Both the position numbers and the translations under genes were made by a program. From Phaeoceros laevis (lineage: Eukaryota > Anthocerotophyta > Anthocerotopsida > Notothyladales), in contig JBNGIQ010005856.1 of the NCBI GenBank assembly GCA_049999765.1, forward strand, positions 1 to 57,885: 57,885 bases of DNA. The letters run 5' to 3'. The notes beneath the pieces are model-generated. The model saw nothing but the letters and a program-made list of their open reading frames with translations. It searched no databases and was not told the DNA's origin. Positions 23,520-34,831 of the stretch are shown here, piece after piece (position 1 is the first letter of the stretch; each line of letters opens with the position of its first letter).

Positions 23520-26500
23520 AATTCATACTCGATATATTGTCAAAAAAATTTGTACTCTTTTTATCTCTATGATACCTGTCGTCCCTGTCACGACTCCCCA
23601 GGTACAAGTCACGGAAGCACTGATGAAGTGGCAGTACCTACCGGTAGTACCGGCACGCAAGCAGGCCGTCCGTCCGTGCTTGCTTCCGTTCTTCCGTTCC
23701 TCTCTCCGTTCATCTCTCCGTCCGGTGCGTCCGTCCATCTTGTCGGCCGAGTGCGCCTTGTGCGGTACGTGCTATGTCCGCACGCGGCACGCCACATGGA
23801 GCTCAGCCGCTCCACCTTCCTCCCGCGGGCTTCACCTCGGTAGAATTGCCAATGTGGTGACTCACATCAGCCACCTGTGCGCGCGCGCGCGCGCGCGCGC
23901 GCGCGTCGACGTCGCTTGGCAGAGGCAGCTGCTTGCGCTTCCCTCTAGAGCTACACTGACCAGTGACTCCCATAATGGCTCGACCATCACGTGAGTGCAG
24001 AGATCGATATCGAGCCTGCCTCTGGCAACCTGCACCGGCTGCGTACCCTCCCGCACACGCTACCGACGACTCCGTCTCCAGTCGGTGTGGCGTGCCGATA
24101 CGAATCATACGATGGAGCAGGGCTCGCAATATCCTCCCCTGATTGCCCTGCCCTGCTCAGACTCTCTGAGCTCGCGGAAGAATAGACTAGTAGCAGCAGA
24201 ATGTGCAGGCAGGCAGGCAGGCAGGCACAGGCGGGGAGGGAGGGAAGGCAGGGAGGGAGGGAGGCTGGGCTACTGTGCAAAGTACTGTGGAGTGGACGTT
24301 GGGATTCGCTACCTTTCCTCGCGGAATGTCGAATACACTAAAATGGCTGCTCTGCTTCAGGACCGGATATCGAGACGGGCCCGGGCCGGGGATAAGGCTA
24401 GGCAGGCCAGCCATAGCCACCAGCAGCGGCAGGGGCAGCAGCAGGCGCTGCTTTTCCCTCACCTCTTACGCGCCTCCTACGTATGCACTATGCAGCTGCA
24501 GCATGCCTTGTAGATAGACTAGTGTGTCAAATTCCTGGGGAACAGCCCTGGCAGAGAGGGAAGACCTAAATCACTGGCGTCATAGGCAGGAATTCATCAT
24601 AGGTGGATCCTGTGAAACCGTTGCTCTCCTTGGGGCTGCGGCCTGGCCACGGGGTGCATATGGCATGGGGGCAGGGCAGGGCAGCCAAGTACAGTGGCGA
24701 TTGCAGCCTCCCCCCTCACATGGGTTGCACGCCTTTTTGTGCAAACTGTAGCGGGCGAGTACTTGTCAAACCAAATTGTGCCATGGATATATGCGAGGGG
24801 GGATACCTTGGAACATCTATCCCCTTGGGAAGATGGATATCTGCTATTATAGCTTTAATGTATTCAAGCTCTAGCCACTTGAGACTGTGTTGTGCACATG
24901 CATGAATTTGCATAAATTTTTGCATAGCCCCATTCGCTGTAGCTAGCTAGCCAGCCTTTCTGCTGTCTACAAATGATTCAGAAACCTGTGAATGATTGAA
25001 GGAATGAGGAAGAAGTAGCCCAGCCTTCCATTTGGATGCCACTCGTCAAGTGGCCCCCTGGGTGGTGTCACCTGTCCAACTAGCTAGTTTGTAATCAGCG
25101 CATATGATTGAGTGATTGTCTCTCCCCTGAAGGCTCCTGAAATTTCCTGTAGCTACAGATGATCCTGATGATATGAGATGCATGGCTTGGGCTAGATATC
25201 GCTGCAGCCGGGGGTGTAGCTAAAAAGGTCGAGCACTACCTACCCAGCTTTTCGAAAGACACAGACGCACGCCAAAAGGCATGCATATCTTTGCTTGTAT
25301 ACAAACTGTGCTAGCTACAGCAGCTGCTGGCTATGGTGGGCCTCCAAATAGTGCGAGGTCACCTGTTGTGAGGACTATAACTTGCGAGACAGACTATTCC
25401 CGCACAGTGCAGTCCAGAAAAGCCCCTACATGTGCCGTGGACCAGTCCCAAGCTGGCATGGACGACAGATTGAAACCTGTGCCACAAACGTTTAAACATG
25501 ATCTGAAATCTTACAAATTCAGGACTGCGGAGCCTTGCATGCATATATGCCATGCCAGTGTGAAAGGAGGTGGTAGGGGATCGATGCTCAAGTCATTCAG
25601 CCAGCGCTACCAACTGCTGTCCCTCCCTGGGATTTCGACAAGTCGGGCCAGCATTATTAGCTGGTTAGCTAGCTTGAGAGACGTCTCGTAGGTGCCTTGT
25701 TAGCTCATCCCCTCGGGATACCAAGCCAACATCGTCCCACAGAATCCAGGCTAGATTGCATAAATTTCAGTGTGCTTTAATTTGCCGGGTGCCGGGGAGG
25801 GGAACGACTGGCTCTTGAGGCAGCATCCAAGCTGCTCTCTCGACGCCATTGGCCCCCGCCACTGCCCCCTCACATGCACCCTGTGCAGCCGACTGGGCTT
25901 TGCAAGTATCTATGCTACCAAGTCTGCATGGCTGCCTTGCGCAGTGCGCACGCAATGCACTTGTAAAAAGGCTGACACCGTCGCACTTCTAAGGGATGCA
26001 CCGGAGCTAGCGAGAGCTACTAAGCTAGCACATTTTGCAGGGGCCTTTCGAGATGCAAAATAGCCTTCCCTTTTCCAGTGTGTAACGGAGGTGTGGAGCA
26101 ACGTGAGCAAAGAACTGGTTCCCGAACGAACCAAGCAGCTTCGAATTCTTTACCTTTAGCAGGCACGAGCGTCCTCCTCACCACGGCTCTGCACTGAAGA
26201 CTGATGTACATGGATCCGAACAAGCAATATCTGGTGCGGGCTGATGTTGTCAAGATTCGCCAAGCCACAATGCCCACTTCCAAAAGGTTTAGCTAAGCTA
26301 CCTCGACTCCTAAAAACATTTATCAAGTCCTTGTCCTTGCTTCTTTCCTACCTTGCTTCCTCGTAAACAGTTACTGTACCATTCGATGAGATAGGAAGCA
26401 GACAATGGCAAGAATCAAGGTCTCCGGAGTCTCACAGATTCAATGTAGACTATACTCTTCCGGACACGGAAATCGTCCTTTGAGGTTTGCTATTGCATAA

Positions 26501-28937
26501 GATAAGGCTTCCTTCTCATCATGATCAGCCTCGAGGTGTGAATATGAGGGCCGTAAGGCTCTACCAAACGGCAACACTTGGGTCACAAGCTGCCAGCTGC
26601 CAGGTGTGCTCAAAGTTTGAACATTTTGTCGGACGCTTGTGATGCCTGCCTGGCTCCCACTTTCATTCAGCTGATGAGCTCACCATCGTGTGACCTTCTT
26701 TCCAGCTCCAGGTACAAATCGTAACTGCTAGCTGTCGTATCAGACCAATTCACGAGCCGTGCAAAGACGTAGCACTCATCTATGACTCATCCATGGGTAC
26801 CTGCAGGGACTGATACCGCAGTCCTTCCTTCCTCCTTTGAATTTGCTGCCCTGCCCTGCCCTGCTCTGCCTCGGAGGAACAGACTTGTGAGAATGTCTTC
26901 CCATCAGCTGACACGAAGAGTGCATGGCATGTGTGCGTGCACGTCTCATGTAAACAAGTCTGATCGGACATCGACATCACCAACAATGACATTCCTCTGT
27001 CCCCTCTTCGGCAGCAGGCCTAGGGCGCTTTCACACTCAGCCACCCAGCCGTTGCGTGATCACACCAGCCACCAGGGACGAAAAAAGACAACACACAAAA
27101 CCACGAACCCACTCAAGCTACTACTCGGGACAAGAACCATCCGGTTACGTGTTTCTTGGCCCTCTTGTCATGTATTGTATTGTATGGCTGGCCGAAAAGG
27201 TAGATAGACGCGTTGGATCCTCACCTGGTCATGCCCAATCACATCCACACACACGCTTCATCAGTCTAGTAGTATTTCACAGCTGGTAGTTGCCTGCTTG
27301 CCAGTGCTGCTGACGACCGACTTGATCCCTTTGCTTAACGGCCAGAGTAGAAGAAGTTGTTGCACTTGTAAACAAGACATCCTACTGCGTTACAGGTTGG
27401 TTACTCACCTTCTTTATGAGAGGTGACAAATGAGAAGGAATGTTGTCAGAGGGTGAAGTTGCTTGCGCCAGCTGACCACTTGAGCCCCTGAATCAGATGA
27501 GAAATGCCTCTGCAGCACATGTATAGATACCGAGGCGGCAGCACGCATTGGTCAGTGACAAATGTAGAGCAAACTCTCTCTTGATTCAAATCAACGTCCT
27601 AAAAAGAACCCCACTTGCAATTTGCTGTTTGAAAAGCAGATCTCAGTGACCACCCACAGTCCCACTGACTCCCACTCAAACAACAAGTACAAGGAGAAGC
27701 TACCAACATAAGGCCCCTTCGGCAGTTGATCGTACAGAAGCCCATTCTTGAACTAGCGTAGCGTGGGATGCCCCACAACACGGAGCCACACCTGGTCCAG
27801 GCAGTTGAACATGAATGGGCCATCCTAATATGCGACAGGCGCCTTTTGGCCCACTCGACTAAGTGAATCAGGAAGAAGATGACATGTAGACATCATACAC
27901 TGAAAAGGGCGACAGACACCTTCTGCAAGGTACGATGCATAAATAATCGGGTGGAGGAGTGAGGCCATGTGCTTGTTTCTGCTGCACAGGGGTTGGTTGG
28001 TGCTCAAGCAACTTGTCTTTCAAGGGAGAAGGAAAGATGATGAGAACTTGTGCCCATGCTCCACCAGTTTCGTACTCAAACATGAGACTACACTAGAGTG
28101 AATACTAACTACACTGAAGCATATTGTTTCCTCTTTCTGTGATATGACGGTGCAAGCAAAAAGCTCTGAACCATTCAGTCAAGACCTCCCTCATCCTGTT
28201 ATCTTCCTGTTTTTGGTTTCCCAGCTGACATATGTTATTGTTCGTGCTAACCCCCGCTGTTTTATTAGAGGGACCTGGGCAGCATTCGCAAGAAGGTTGA
28301 CAAAGTTTGAGGTTTGCTCCAGCTTCAGTCAAAAACTAGTTTAAGACGCTGCAGATGCGTGTAATCAGATCGATGTCTCACCGTAAATAAAGAAGAGACT
28401 TCCGCGACGTTCTTGATGAAGCACCGTTGACAGCAACTGAGTCTGCCAGTAGACGAGTCCATGTCAGCAGGATCCAGATTATGATATGAAGCAGAAACAC
28501 TTTATTGCCTTCCCCATTTTCAACAGCTTCTCCACTTTTTTCAATTAGCCATCCACAACCTCTTCGTCAAGCATGGAACATGCTTCTGTTTGCAGCAACA
28601 TATAACAATTCAGACTTACTCTTTCTTTGACAGCTCGAGACTCATCTGTCCCTGCCCCTGCTGGGCATATGCAGCAAGCATTGCTGTCCATCCCATATGC
28701 ACTCTACAAGGCTGTTGCCAAGAAGGACGTTGAGTTGAGCATCCCTCACAGTTCAGGATACTTGAACCTATCTCGGCATATCTTTGCTGTACCTTCGGGC
28801 CAGCCAAGGGCAGAGTCGACAAGAGAACCGTTGCAACTTGCAAACCAGAAGCATCTGTTCTTATCAAGCTGAGCTTTAGTATGCTGGTTGCTTTAAACTT
28901 ATTCTCCTCAGTCCAGTTGTGTTCTATCCCTCCACCA
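23520..28937. other. long gene-poor region
   Basis: In 5.4 kb I recognise no protein or RNA family. Frames of 60-180 codons occur (for example 23455-23994, 23995-24513 and 25281-25691), but they are frequent in this composition, overlap each other on both strands and show no domain. It contains a GC dinucleotide run and GCAGGCAGGCAGG and GGGAGGGAGG tracts near 24204-24265. An unrecognised lineage-specific gene or non-coding RNA could be missed here. Confidence 0.5.
23879..23905. repeat. (GC)n dinucleotide run
   Basis: About 13 uninterrupted GC units. Alternating purine-pyrimidine G/C tracts like this can adopt Z-DNA. Confidence 0.95.
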
Positions 28938-31809
28938 CTACTTTCCAATGCAAAATTTACTAAAAATGCTGGACAAGACTTCTTCTGACACTTCGTCAGC
29001 GCTAATTTGACCTAATGCTATAGCAGCCTCCTTCAGATCGATAGTCCAGAAATCTGTAGGTAGTTGCTGTTGGACCGAGTCCTTAAGCCTCTCGAATGCT
29101 TCCCTTACCCTGATCAGTTGGTCTGCCTGCCTCTGCTTACCAGGCAAACATTCGTCATTGCAATTAAATGGGAAATTTGTCAACACATGGAGCAGTGTTG
29201 GTCCAACCCAGATAAGAGTGTACTTGCCTGATTGACAGCCCACTTGTAACCTTCTGACTTGACCTCCCCTAACTCAACCAGATTTTGAAGTCCAACTCGC
29301 TGAGGAGCACAAGTCAGCACAACCTTTCGGAAACTTTGGCTTACTTCATCAGGCAATTGCCCAGGTAGATGAGCTCTGGTCCACTTTGTTGATAACCAAA
29401 ATGGCTGGAGCACCGCAACTCTTGGTTGGAAGCTGCAACATCAAGATGGTGAAAGTAAGAGGCTCTATGTCAGTAGACAGAACAGGGCAGAAGGCATCAA
29501 ACCATGTAGCCACGAGGACTGCATTTGATACTGCACTTCAACTTCAGCAGCACCTGTACAGCTGGACTTGGTAGAGTCATTAGACCAGCCAATAGTCTTG
29601 CTGAGTTGTTTTGCGTAGCTGTCTGGCTTTCATGACTGCCCCATATTTGATGAAAGATGATTTCATCTTCTACAGTCCAACCATCTGGAGCACTGATAAC
29701 CATCAAAACGACATCAGCTCCCTTGGCTGCTGCCTCAGATCTTTGTACACCTGTTCGCAATAAATAGGAAGACTCATCAGCTGACTTCTCGACCTGTGAC
29801 AGCTTGTGTTTGCAGCCACATAAGAGGCATTACCTATGTTTTCAACCATGTCATTTGTTTTCCGAATTCCTGGTGTATGAAGGAGGTTCACAGATATTCC
29901 TCCCACCACAATCCCCGTTTCTACGACATCTCTTGTGGTTGCAGGTATATCTGTTACAATTGCTCGTTCACTCTGCACCAACAAACGGCAAACCTCGGTG
30001 ACAATGGTACAGTATGTAAAAGCGAACAGGAAGGAGAAAGGAGCCTCTATCATCCACGTCAGTAGATACAAATACGCTTTTGTGAATAACATCTCACCTA
30101 CTTGGCTCCAAGCATTGAGAAGACTGGACTTCCCCACATTTGGCCTTCCAACAATGGCAACCTGGCACCGACGACCACACCAATTTTGTGAGCAACTGAA
30201 CTACATCTACCACATCTTACAAATGCGTCAGAGCGAGGCCTCTAGGCACTTCTCACTTGCAGTCCTGATTGAAGCAGTTGTCCTCTATTGGAAGTAGCCA
30301 ATGCTTGCATAACGGTATTCTCCATGCATGTTATCCTCCTGATAAGTAGACCACTGTCCAGGACTGGCATCTCATCATCAAAATCCAGCCTGGCTTCCAT
30401 TTCCACAAGGAGATTAATGCATTCCTTGTGCAAGGACTTCACCAAAAGCGACAAGCCTCCCTGCAGCACAATGCGGGAATTCATGGACAAAAATGGTGAA
30501 CTTTGAAAAAACACAACATTAGTGTTGGTACTTCCACACTGTCACAATGGCACGCTAAAATCTGACGTGATGCACAACAAGTGTCGGATGTTTTCAACCT
30601 GAATTTACCAACCTGTATAACAGCCAAAGCCGTATCAGCTGCAAGGGATGTTTTGGCAGATACGACTTGAGCCACACTCTCAGCCTGTGTCAAATCCAGG
30701 CGTCCGTCCATTCAGAAAAGGACGTAGTGTAAACTCGCCTGCAATATATCAATTTATATAAGCCAGGCTCCTTTAAAGTTAGAGGCAAGTACATTCAAAA
30801 TAGACTACAGGATGGTGAACAAACCAGGTTGTGCGAGCCTTGCTCCTGCCTCCAGACAGATTTGCAGGACCCTACGTGCACAAATATCCCCGCCATGACA
30901 TTGCAGTTCTACAACATCCTCTTTGGTGTAGAACCTCGGTGCCAACATAGGAACAACAAGGACCTGCAGACATAACCAAATTCATCGAAAGGGAACCGAT
31001 ATTCTTGCCGATGCGCAGGTACACAACAGAGACTTCCAAACAGCTGGCACAGCATGAGTTTTAGCATACCTCATCCACCAAAGCTCCTGTCAAGTCCAAC
31101 AGAGTTCCATATTGAACACGATGGCTCTTCAGCCTCCAAACGCTGCCCTTGGCATCCCCATTTGTCGACTTCTGAGCTGGACGGAATATTCGAGATGTGA
31201 TGGCCCACAGCCGAAGGACCTGAAAGCCTAATGATTGCAACAGCCCCAGCCTGACCAGCCATACAAGTTACAATAGCTGCTATAGTTCCATCTTGTGCAT
31301 GCGGATAGGCTCCTTCTTGTCTTTCATCCGAGCTGCTGCCGCTTTTATCGGGAAGGGCTGATTTACTTGCTGACGTCCACATGTCCAAAGTGCAAACAGC
31401 ATGTGCGATGATGAGAAAGCTGTACCACAGGGCTCCATCGAAGGAGAGGACCACGGCAATGGAACCGTATGTACAAAAGTAGGCATCAGGGCCATAGTCT
31501 TACTCGACAGCTCGCAAGCAGTTGTTGACGATTGCCTAGAGGAAGAACATGACCACCACCCATGGCCGCAATGGCTGGAAAATTGTCCAACCAGTGGGTT
31601 ACGATATTGAACTCCATGGTGCTAAAGGGCGCACAAGCTTATCTCAGACTGAAGAAGCAACAAGGTCAAAGATCCTGGAAATTAATTACCCCACAAGTAC
31701 ATTTGTGGCTTGCAAATTGCAATATCTCCGTGCGGAGGCCTCGGTGAGCGGCTGCGCGTCTTGCCCCAGCACCAACTCGCGGGGAAGCGGTGGCTACCGA
31801 GAAGGCCAT
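28938..31809 (-). pseudogene. organellar tRNA-modification GTPase MnmE/TrmE with three frameshifts
   Basis: MnmE, with MnmG, modifies wobble uridines of organellar tRNAs. Recognisable exons: 31690-31809 (transit-peptide-like start), one ending at 31070 (TIAAIVT, SGPSAV), 30825-30963 ([15 protein letters not shown]), 30613-30738, 30257-30460, 30102-30161 (G1, GRPNVGKSS), 29834-29972, one starting 29750, 29228-29432 (G4, NKVD) and 28938-29132, ending in the conserved catalytic-Cys tail FCIGK. The frame breaks in three places: one extra base near 31198-31207, a GTCC duplication at 30702-30709 (+4) and one extra base between 29355 and 29380. Exon lengths fall back into phase once these are discounted. 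The G3 motif is HTPG instead of DTAG (29868-29879). One intron (29133-29227) uses a GC-AG donor. Either a young pseudogene or sequence errors explain the breaks; the G3 change favours decay. Confidence 0.8.
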
Positions 31810-31984
31810 GATATGCGTAGTCAACCTTCCTAGCAGGCCAGGCGGTAGAAACCAAGGAGTCATGAACGCGATCCAAACCACCACCAACTCGTAGTCAAGA
31901 TCGTTCAGTAGGCGATTAAAGCGGTACTCACATACAATTGTGCTCGGTACAGATCTAGATGAGGCGTTTCAAGTTCAGGATCCC
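31810..31984. promoter_or_regulatory. 175-bp divergent promoter region, MnmE / PPR
   Basis: The MnmE start (31809, minus) and the PPR start (31985, plus) are only 175 bp apart, so both core promoters and leaders must share this stretch. I see no TATA box. Both products would act on organellar RNA. Confidence 0.6.
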
Positions 31985-34831
31985 ATGGCCCAACATGGAG
32001 CTGCTGTTTCAGCCAGCATGCTATACCGTTTGTTGCAGGGGTGTATCAGGAGGAAAGATTTGGATGGTGGCAGGCAGGTTCATGCCCTTATTGTCAGAAG
32101 TAGACTTCAGTCCAACCCTTTCTTGGGGAATCACCTAATCCGGTTTTATGCATTGTTCGGAAAATTGATGGAAGCCAGGAATGTGTTTACTCAGCTGCCA
32201 GCACCAGACAACTTCGTGTGGGCTGCTATCATATCGGCACATGGCAACCATGGCCGACCTGAACATGCTATTCAACTGTACCACCAAATGCAGGAGTCCA
32301 GTGGAAAACCAGATGACTATGTGTTCGTGGCTGCACTGAAGGCTTGTGCTACTGCTACAGCACTACCAGCTGGTAGGCTGATTCATGCTCATGTGAAGTC
32401 CATGGGAGCAGAATCACATCTCTTCGTCGGCAACACCCTCGTTGACATGTACGCAAAATGCGGGAGCCTACAGGATGCACGGGACGTTTTTGAGAAACTG
32501 CCAGAAAGGGATCGAGTAACGTGGAATGCAATGATTGCAGGTTATGCTCAGTATGGAGCTGGTCAAGAAGCCTTCAAACTTTTTCAAGAAATGCAGGAGG
32601 AGGGAATGCAGCCAGATAAGATGACTTTGGCAAGCATCCTGAAAGCATGTTCAGGTGTGGCAGCTAGAGAGCAAGGCGAGCTAATTCATTCTCAAATCAA
32701 AAGTCTTGGTTTTGAATCAGACGTTTTTGTTGGCAGCAGCTTGATTGACATGTATGCCAAATGTGGGAGCCTCGAAGATGCACGAGATGTGTTTGATGGA
32801 TTAAGGACAAAGGATTTGGTTACGTGGACTGCGATGATTGCAGGATATGCCCAGCATGGTGATGGCCACACTGCTATTGACCTCCTCCACGAAATGCAGA
32901 GTGAGGGTATTCCACCAAACCAACTGACTCTTGCTTGTATTCTTAAAGCGTGCTCCAGTGTTGCAGCTCTAGATCAAGGTAAGTTGCTTCATTACCAGAT
33001 CATGAAAAGTGGATTTGACTCAAACATCTACATTGGCAGCACTCTCATCGATATGTATTCCAAGTGTGGCAGCCTGGAGGAGGCGCGGGACGTGTTTGAC
33101 ACTATGTCGACCAAGAATCTGGTGACATGGACAGCGATGATCTCAGGATGCGCACTAAATGGACATGGGCATGATGCTCTTGAGCTATTTCACAGGATGC
33201 AACTAGAGGGCACATTGCCAAACCAGATGACTCTTGTAAGCACACTTAAAGCATGTTCCAACGTTGGAAGCCTTGATCAAGGCAGATTGCTGCATGCCCA
33301 AATCGTGCACAGTGGGTTTGAGTCCAACCTTATCATTGGCAGCACTCTCATTGACATGTATGCTAGATGTGGAAGTCTGGAGGATGCACAAAGTGTGTTC
33401 GAAAGCTTGCCGAGAAAAAGCAACATGCTGTGGAGTGCTCTCATCGCAGGATACGCCCATCAGGAGGGTGGTCTGGAGGCACTCCAACTTTTTTACAAGA
33501 TGCAACATGAGGGAGTTGAGGCGGACAAGGTCATGCTTTTCAGTGTACTGAAAGCATGTTCCACTGTAGCAGCCCTGGACCAAGGCAAACTGCTGCATGG
33601 ACAGATCGTGAGTGCTGGCCTTGAGTCTGATGTGTTCATTGGCAGCACCCTTGTTGACTTCTATGTTAAATGTGGGAATTTGCATGAAGCACATATTGTG
33701 TTTGACAGACTGCCAAACAAAGATTTGGTGACATGGACAGCGTTGGTTGCAGGATATGCGCACTATGGGGATGGTGAAGAAGCCCTTCACCTATTTCACC
33801 AGATGCAACATAATGGTGTGCAGCCAAACGAGGTCACATTGGTCAGCCTACTGAAAGCGTGTTCCACAATTCCAGCCTTGGACCAGGGCAGGCTGCTTCA
33901 TACCCGGATCATAAATGAGGCTCTTGAGTCGGATGTGTTTGTTGGCAGCGCGCTTGTGGACATGTATGCTAAATGTGGTACCCTGGATGAGGCACAGAGA
34001 GTATTTAACAGGATGACAGCCAAGGATTTAGTATCTTGGAATGCAATGATTACCGGTTGTTCACAGCATGGGTGTGCCCAAGAAGCACTTGACCTGTTTG
34101 AACAAATGCAATGGGAAGGCATTCATCCAGACAGTGTCACTTTCATTGAGCTGCTATCTGCATGCAGCCATGCTGGTTTGTTGGAGGAAAGCAGCACCGT
34201 GTTTGAGTCCATGTCACGAGATTTTGGGATTACCCCTGACATGGATCACTATGTGTGTATGGTTGACGTTCTTGGCCGGTCTGGGAGGCTGTACGAGGGC
34301 TACGAGCTCATTTGCCAAATGCCTTTGCAACCCGATGTTATTGTGTGGATGTCCTTACTTGGAGCCTGCCGAACTCGGGGAGATGTTCCATTGGGCAGAC
34401 AAATATTTGAGGCCATTCTGGCTCTCGACCCCAGTAATACTGCAGCGCATGTGCTGATTGGAGAAATCTATCTTGAGGCTGGCATGTGGGAAAGCAAAGC
34501 AGAAATCAGAAAGAAAATGCAGGGTATTGGTTTAAGAAAGGAACCTGGCCGTTCTTGGATAGAATTTGCTTCCAAGTTGCACACCTTTGGGGTGGACGAT
34601 AAAGTGCACCCTGACAGGAAGCAGATTTATGGTACACTGGACAGGCTTACAAGACAAATCAGAAAGAGCTGCGGACCTGAATCTGACCCTATTCCAGTAC
34701 TGCCGGATGTAGAGGAAGAAATGGAGGAAGAAATGGATGATCGAACGTGCGTCAATGTTGAGAGACTGGCATTGACCTTGAGCTTACTTAGTGTACCCTT
34801 TGAGAATGCAGTCTGCTTGTGGGAACGTTGA
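31985..34831 (+). CDS. PLS-class pentatricopeptide repeat protein with E domains and a truncated DYW remnant, intronless
   Basis: One exon of 948 codons. It begins with a LLQGCIRRKDLDGGRQVHAL-type start and continues with about 22 P, L and S repeats; seven repeats carry the Y-x-K/R-C-G-x-L-x-x-A pattern (for example YAKCGSLQDA and YSKCGSLEEA). E and E+ motifs follow (GRSWIEF, HPDRKQIYGTLDRLTRQI). PLS PPR proteins bind single-stranded RNA in mitochondria or plastids, usually as C-to-U editing factors. The C-terminus VNVERLALTLSLLSVP aligns with the start of a DYW deaminase domain (HSERLAI...LLSTP). However, the zinc-binding His of HxE is Asn, and the protein ends about 12 residues later, without the CxxC ligands or the terminal DYW. 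It would therefore need a separate deaminase. No clear targeting peptide is visible. The first ATG in frame is 31985. Confidence 0.9.
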   Translation: MAQHGAAVSASMLYRLLQGCIRRKDLDGGRQVHALIVRSRLQSNPFLGNHLIRFYALFGKLMEARNVFTQLPAPDNFVWAAIISAHGNHGRPEHAIQLYHQMQESSGKPDDYVFVAALKACATATALPAGRLIHAHVKSMGAESHLFVGNTLVDMYAKCGSLQDARDVFEKLPERDRVTWNAMIAGYAQYGAGQEAFKLFQEMQEEGMQPDKMTLASILKACSGVAAREQGELIHSQIKSLGFESDVFVGSSLIDMYAKCGSLEDARDVFDGLRTKDLVTWTAMIAGYAQHGDGHTAIDLLHEMQSEGIPPNQLTLACILKACSSVAALDQGKLLHYQIMKSGFDSNIYIGSTLIDMYSKCGSLEEARDVFDTMSTKNLVTWTAMISGCALNGHGHDALELFHRMQLEGTLPNQMTLVSTLKACSNVGSLDQGRLLHAQIVHSGFESNLIIGSTLIDMYARCGSLEDAQSVFESLPRKSNMLWSALIAGYAHQEGGLEALQLFYKMQHEGVEADKVMLFSVLKACSTVAALDQGKLLHGQIVSAGLESDVFIGSTLVDFYVKCGNLHEAHIVFDRLPNKDLVTWTALVAGYAHYGDGEEALHLFHQMQHNGVQPNEVTLVSLLKACSTIPALDQGRLLHTRIINEALESDVFVGSALVDMYAKCGTLDEAQRVFNRMTAKDLVSWNAMITGCSQHGCAQEALDLFEQMQWEGIHPDSVTFIELLSACSHAGLLEESSTVFESMSRDFGITPDMDHYVCMVDVLGRSGRLYEGYELICQMPLQPDVIVWMSLLGACRTRGDVPLGRQIFEAILALDPSNTAAHVLIGEIYLEAGMWESKAEIRKKMQGIGLRKEPGRSWIEFASKLHTFGVDDKVHPDRKQIYGTLDRLTRQIRKSCGPESDPIPVLPDVEEEMEEEMDDRTCVNVERLALTLSLLSVPFENAVCLWER

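Noticed and set aside
28616-28948. 110-codon minus frame downstream of MnmE
   Set aside because: It lies beyond the conserved MnmE stop and shows no domain; likely chance.
33203-33790. 195-codon minus frame inside the PPR gene
   Set aside because: It is the antisense of repeated PPR codons and repeats with the same period.
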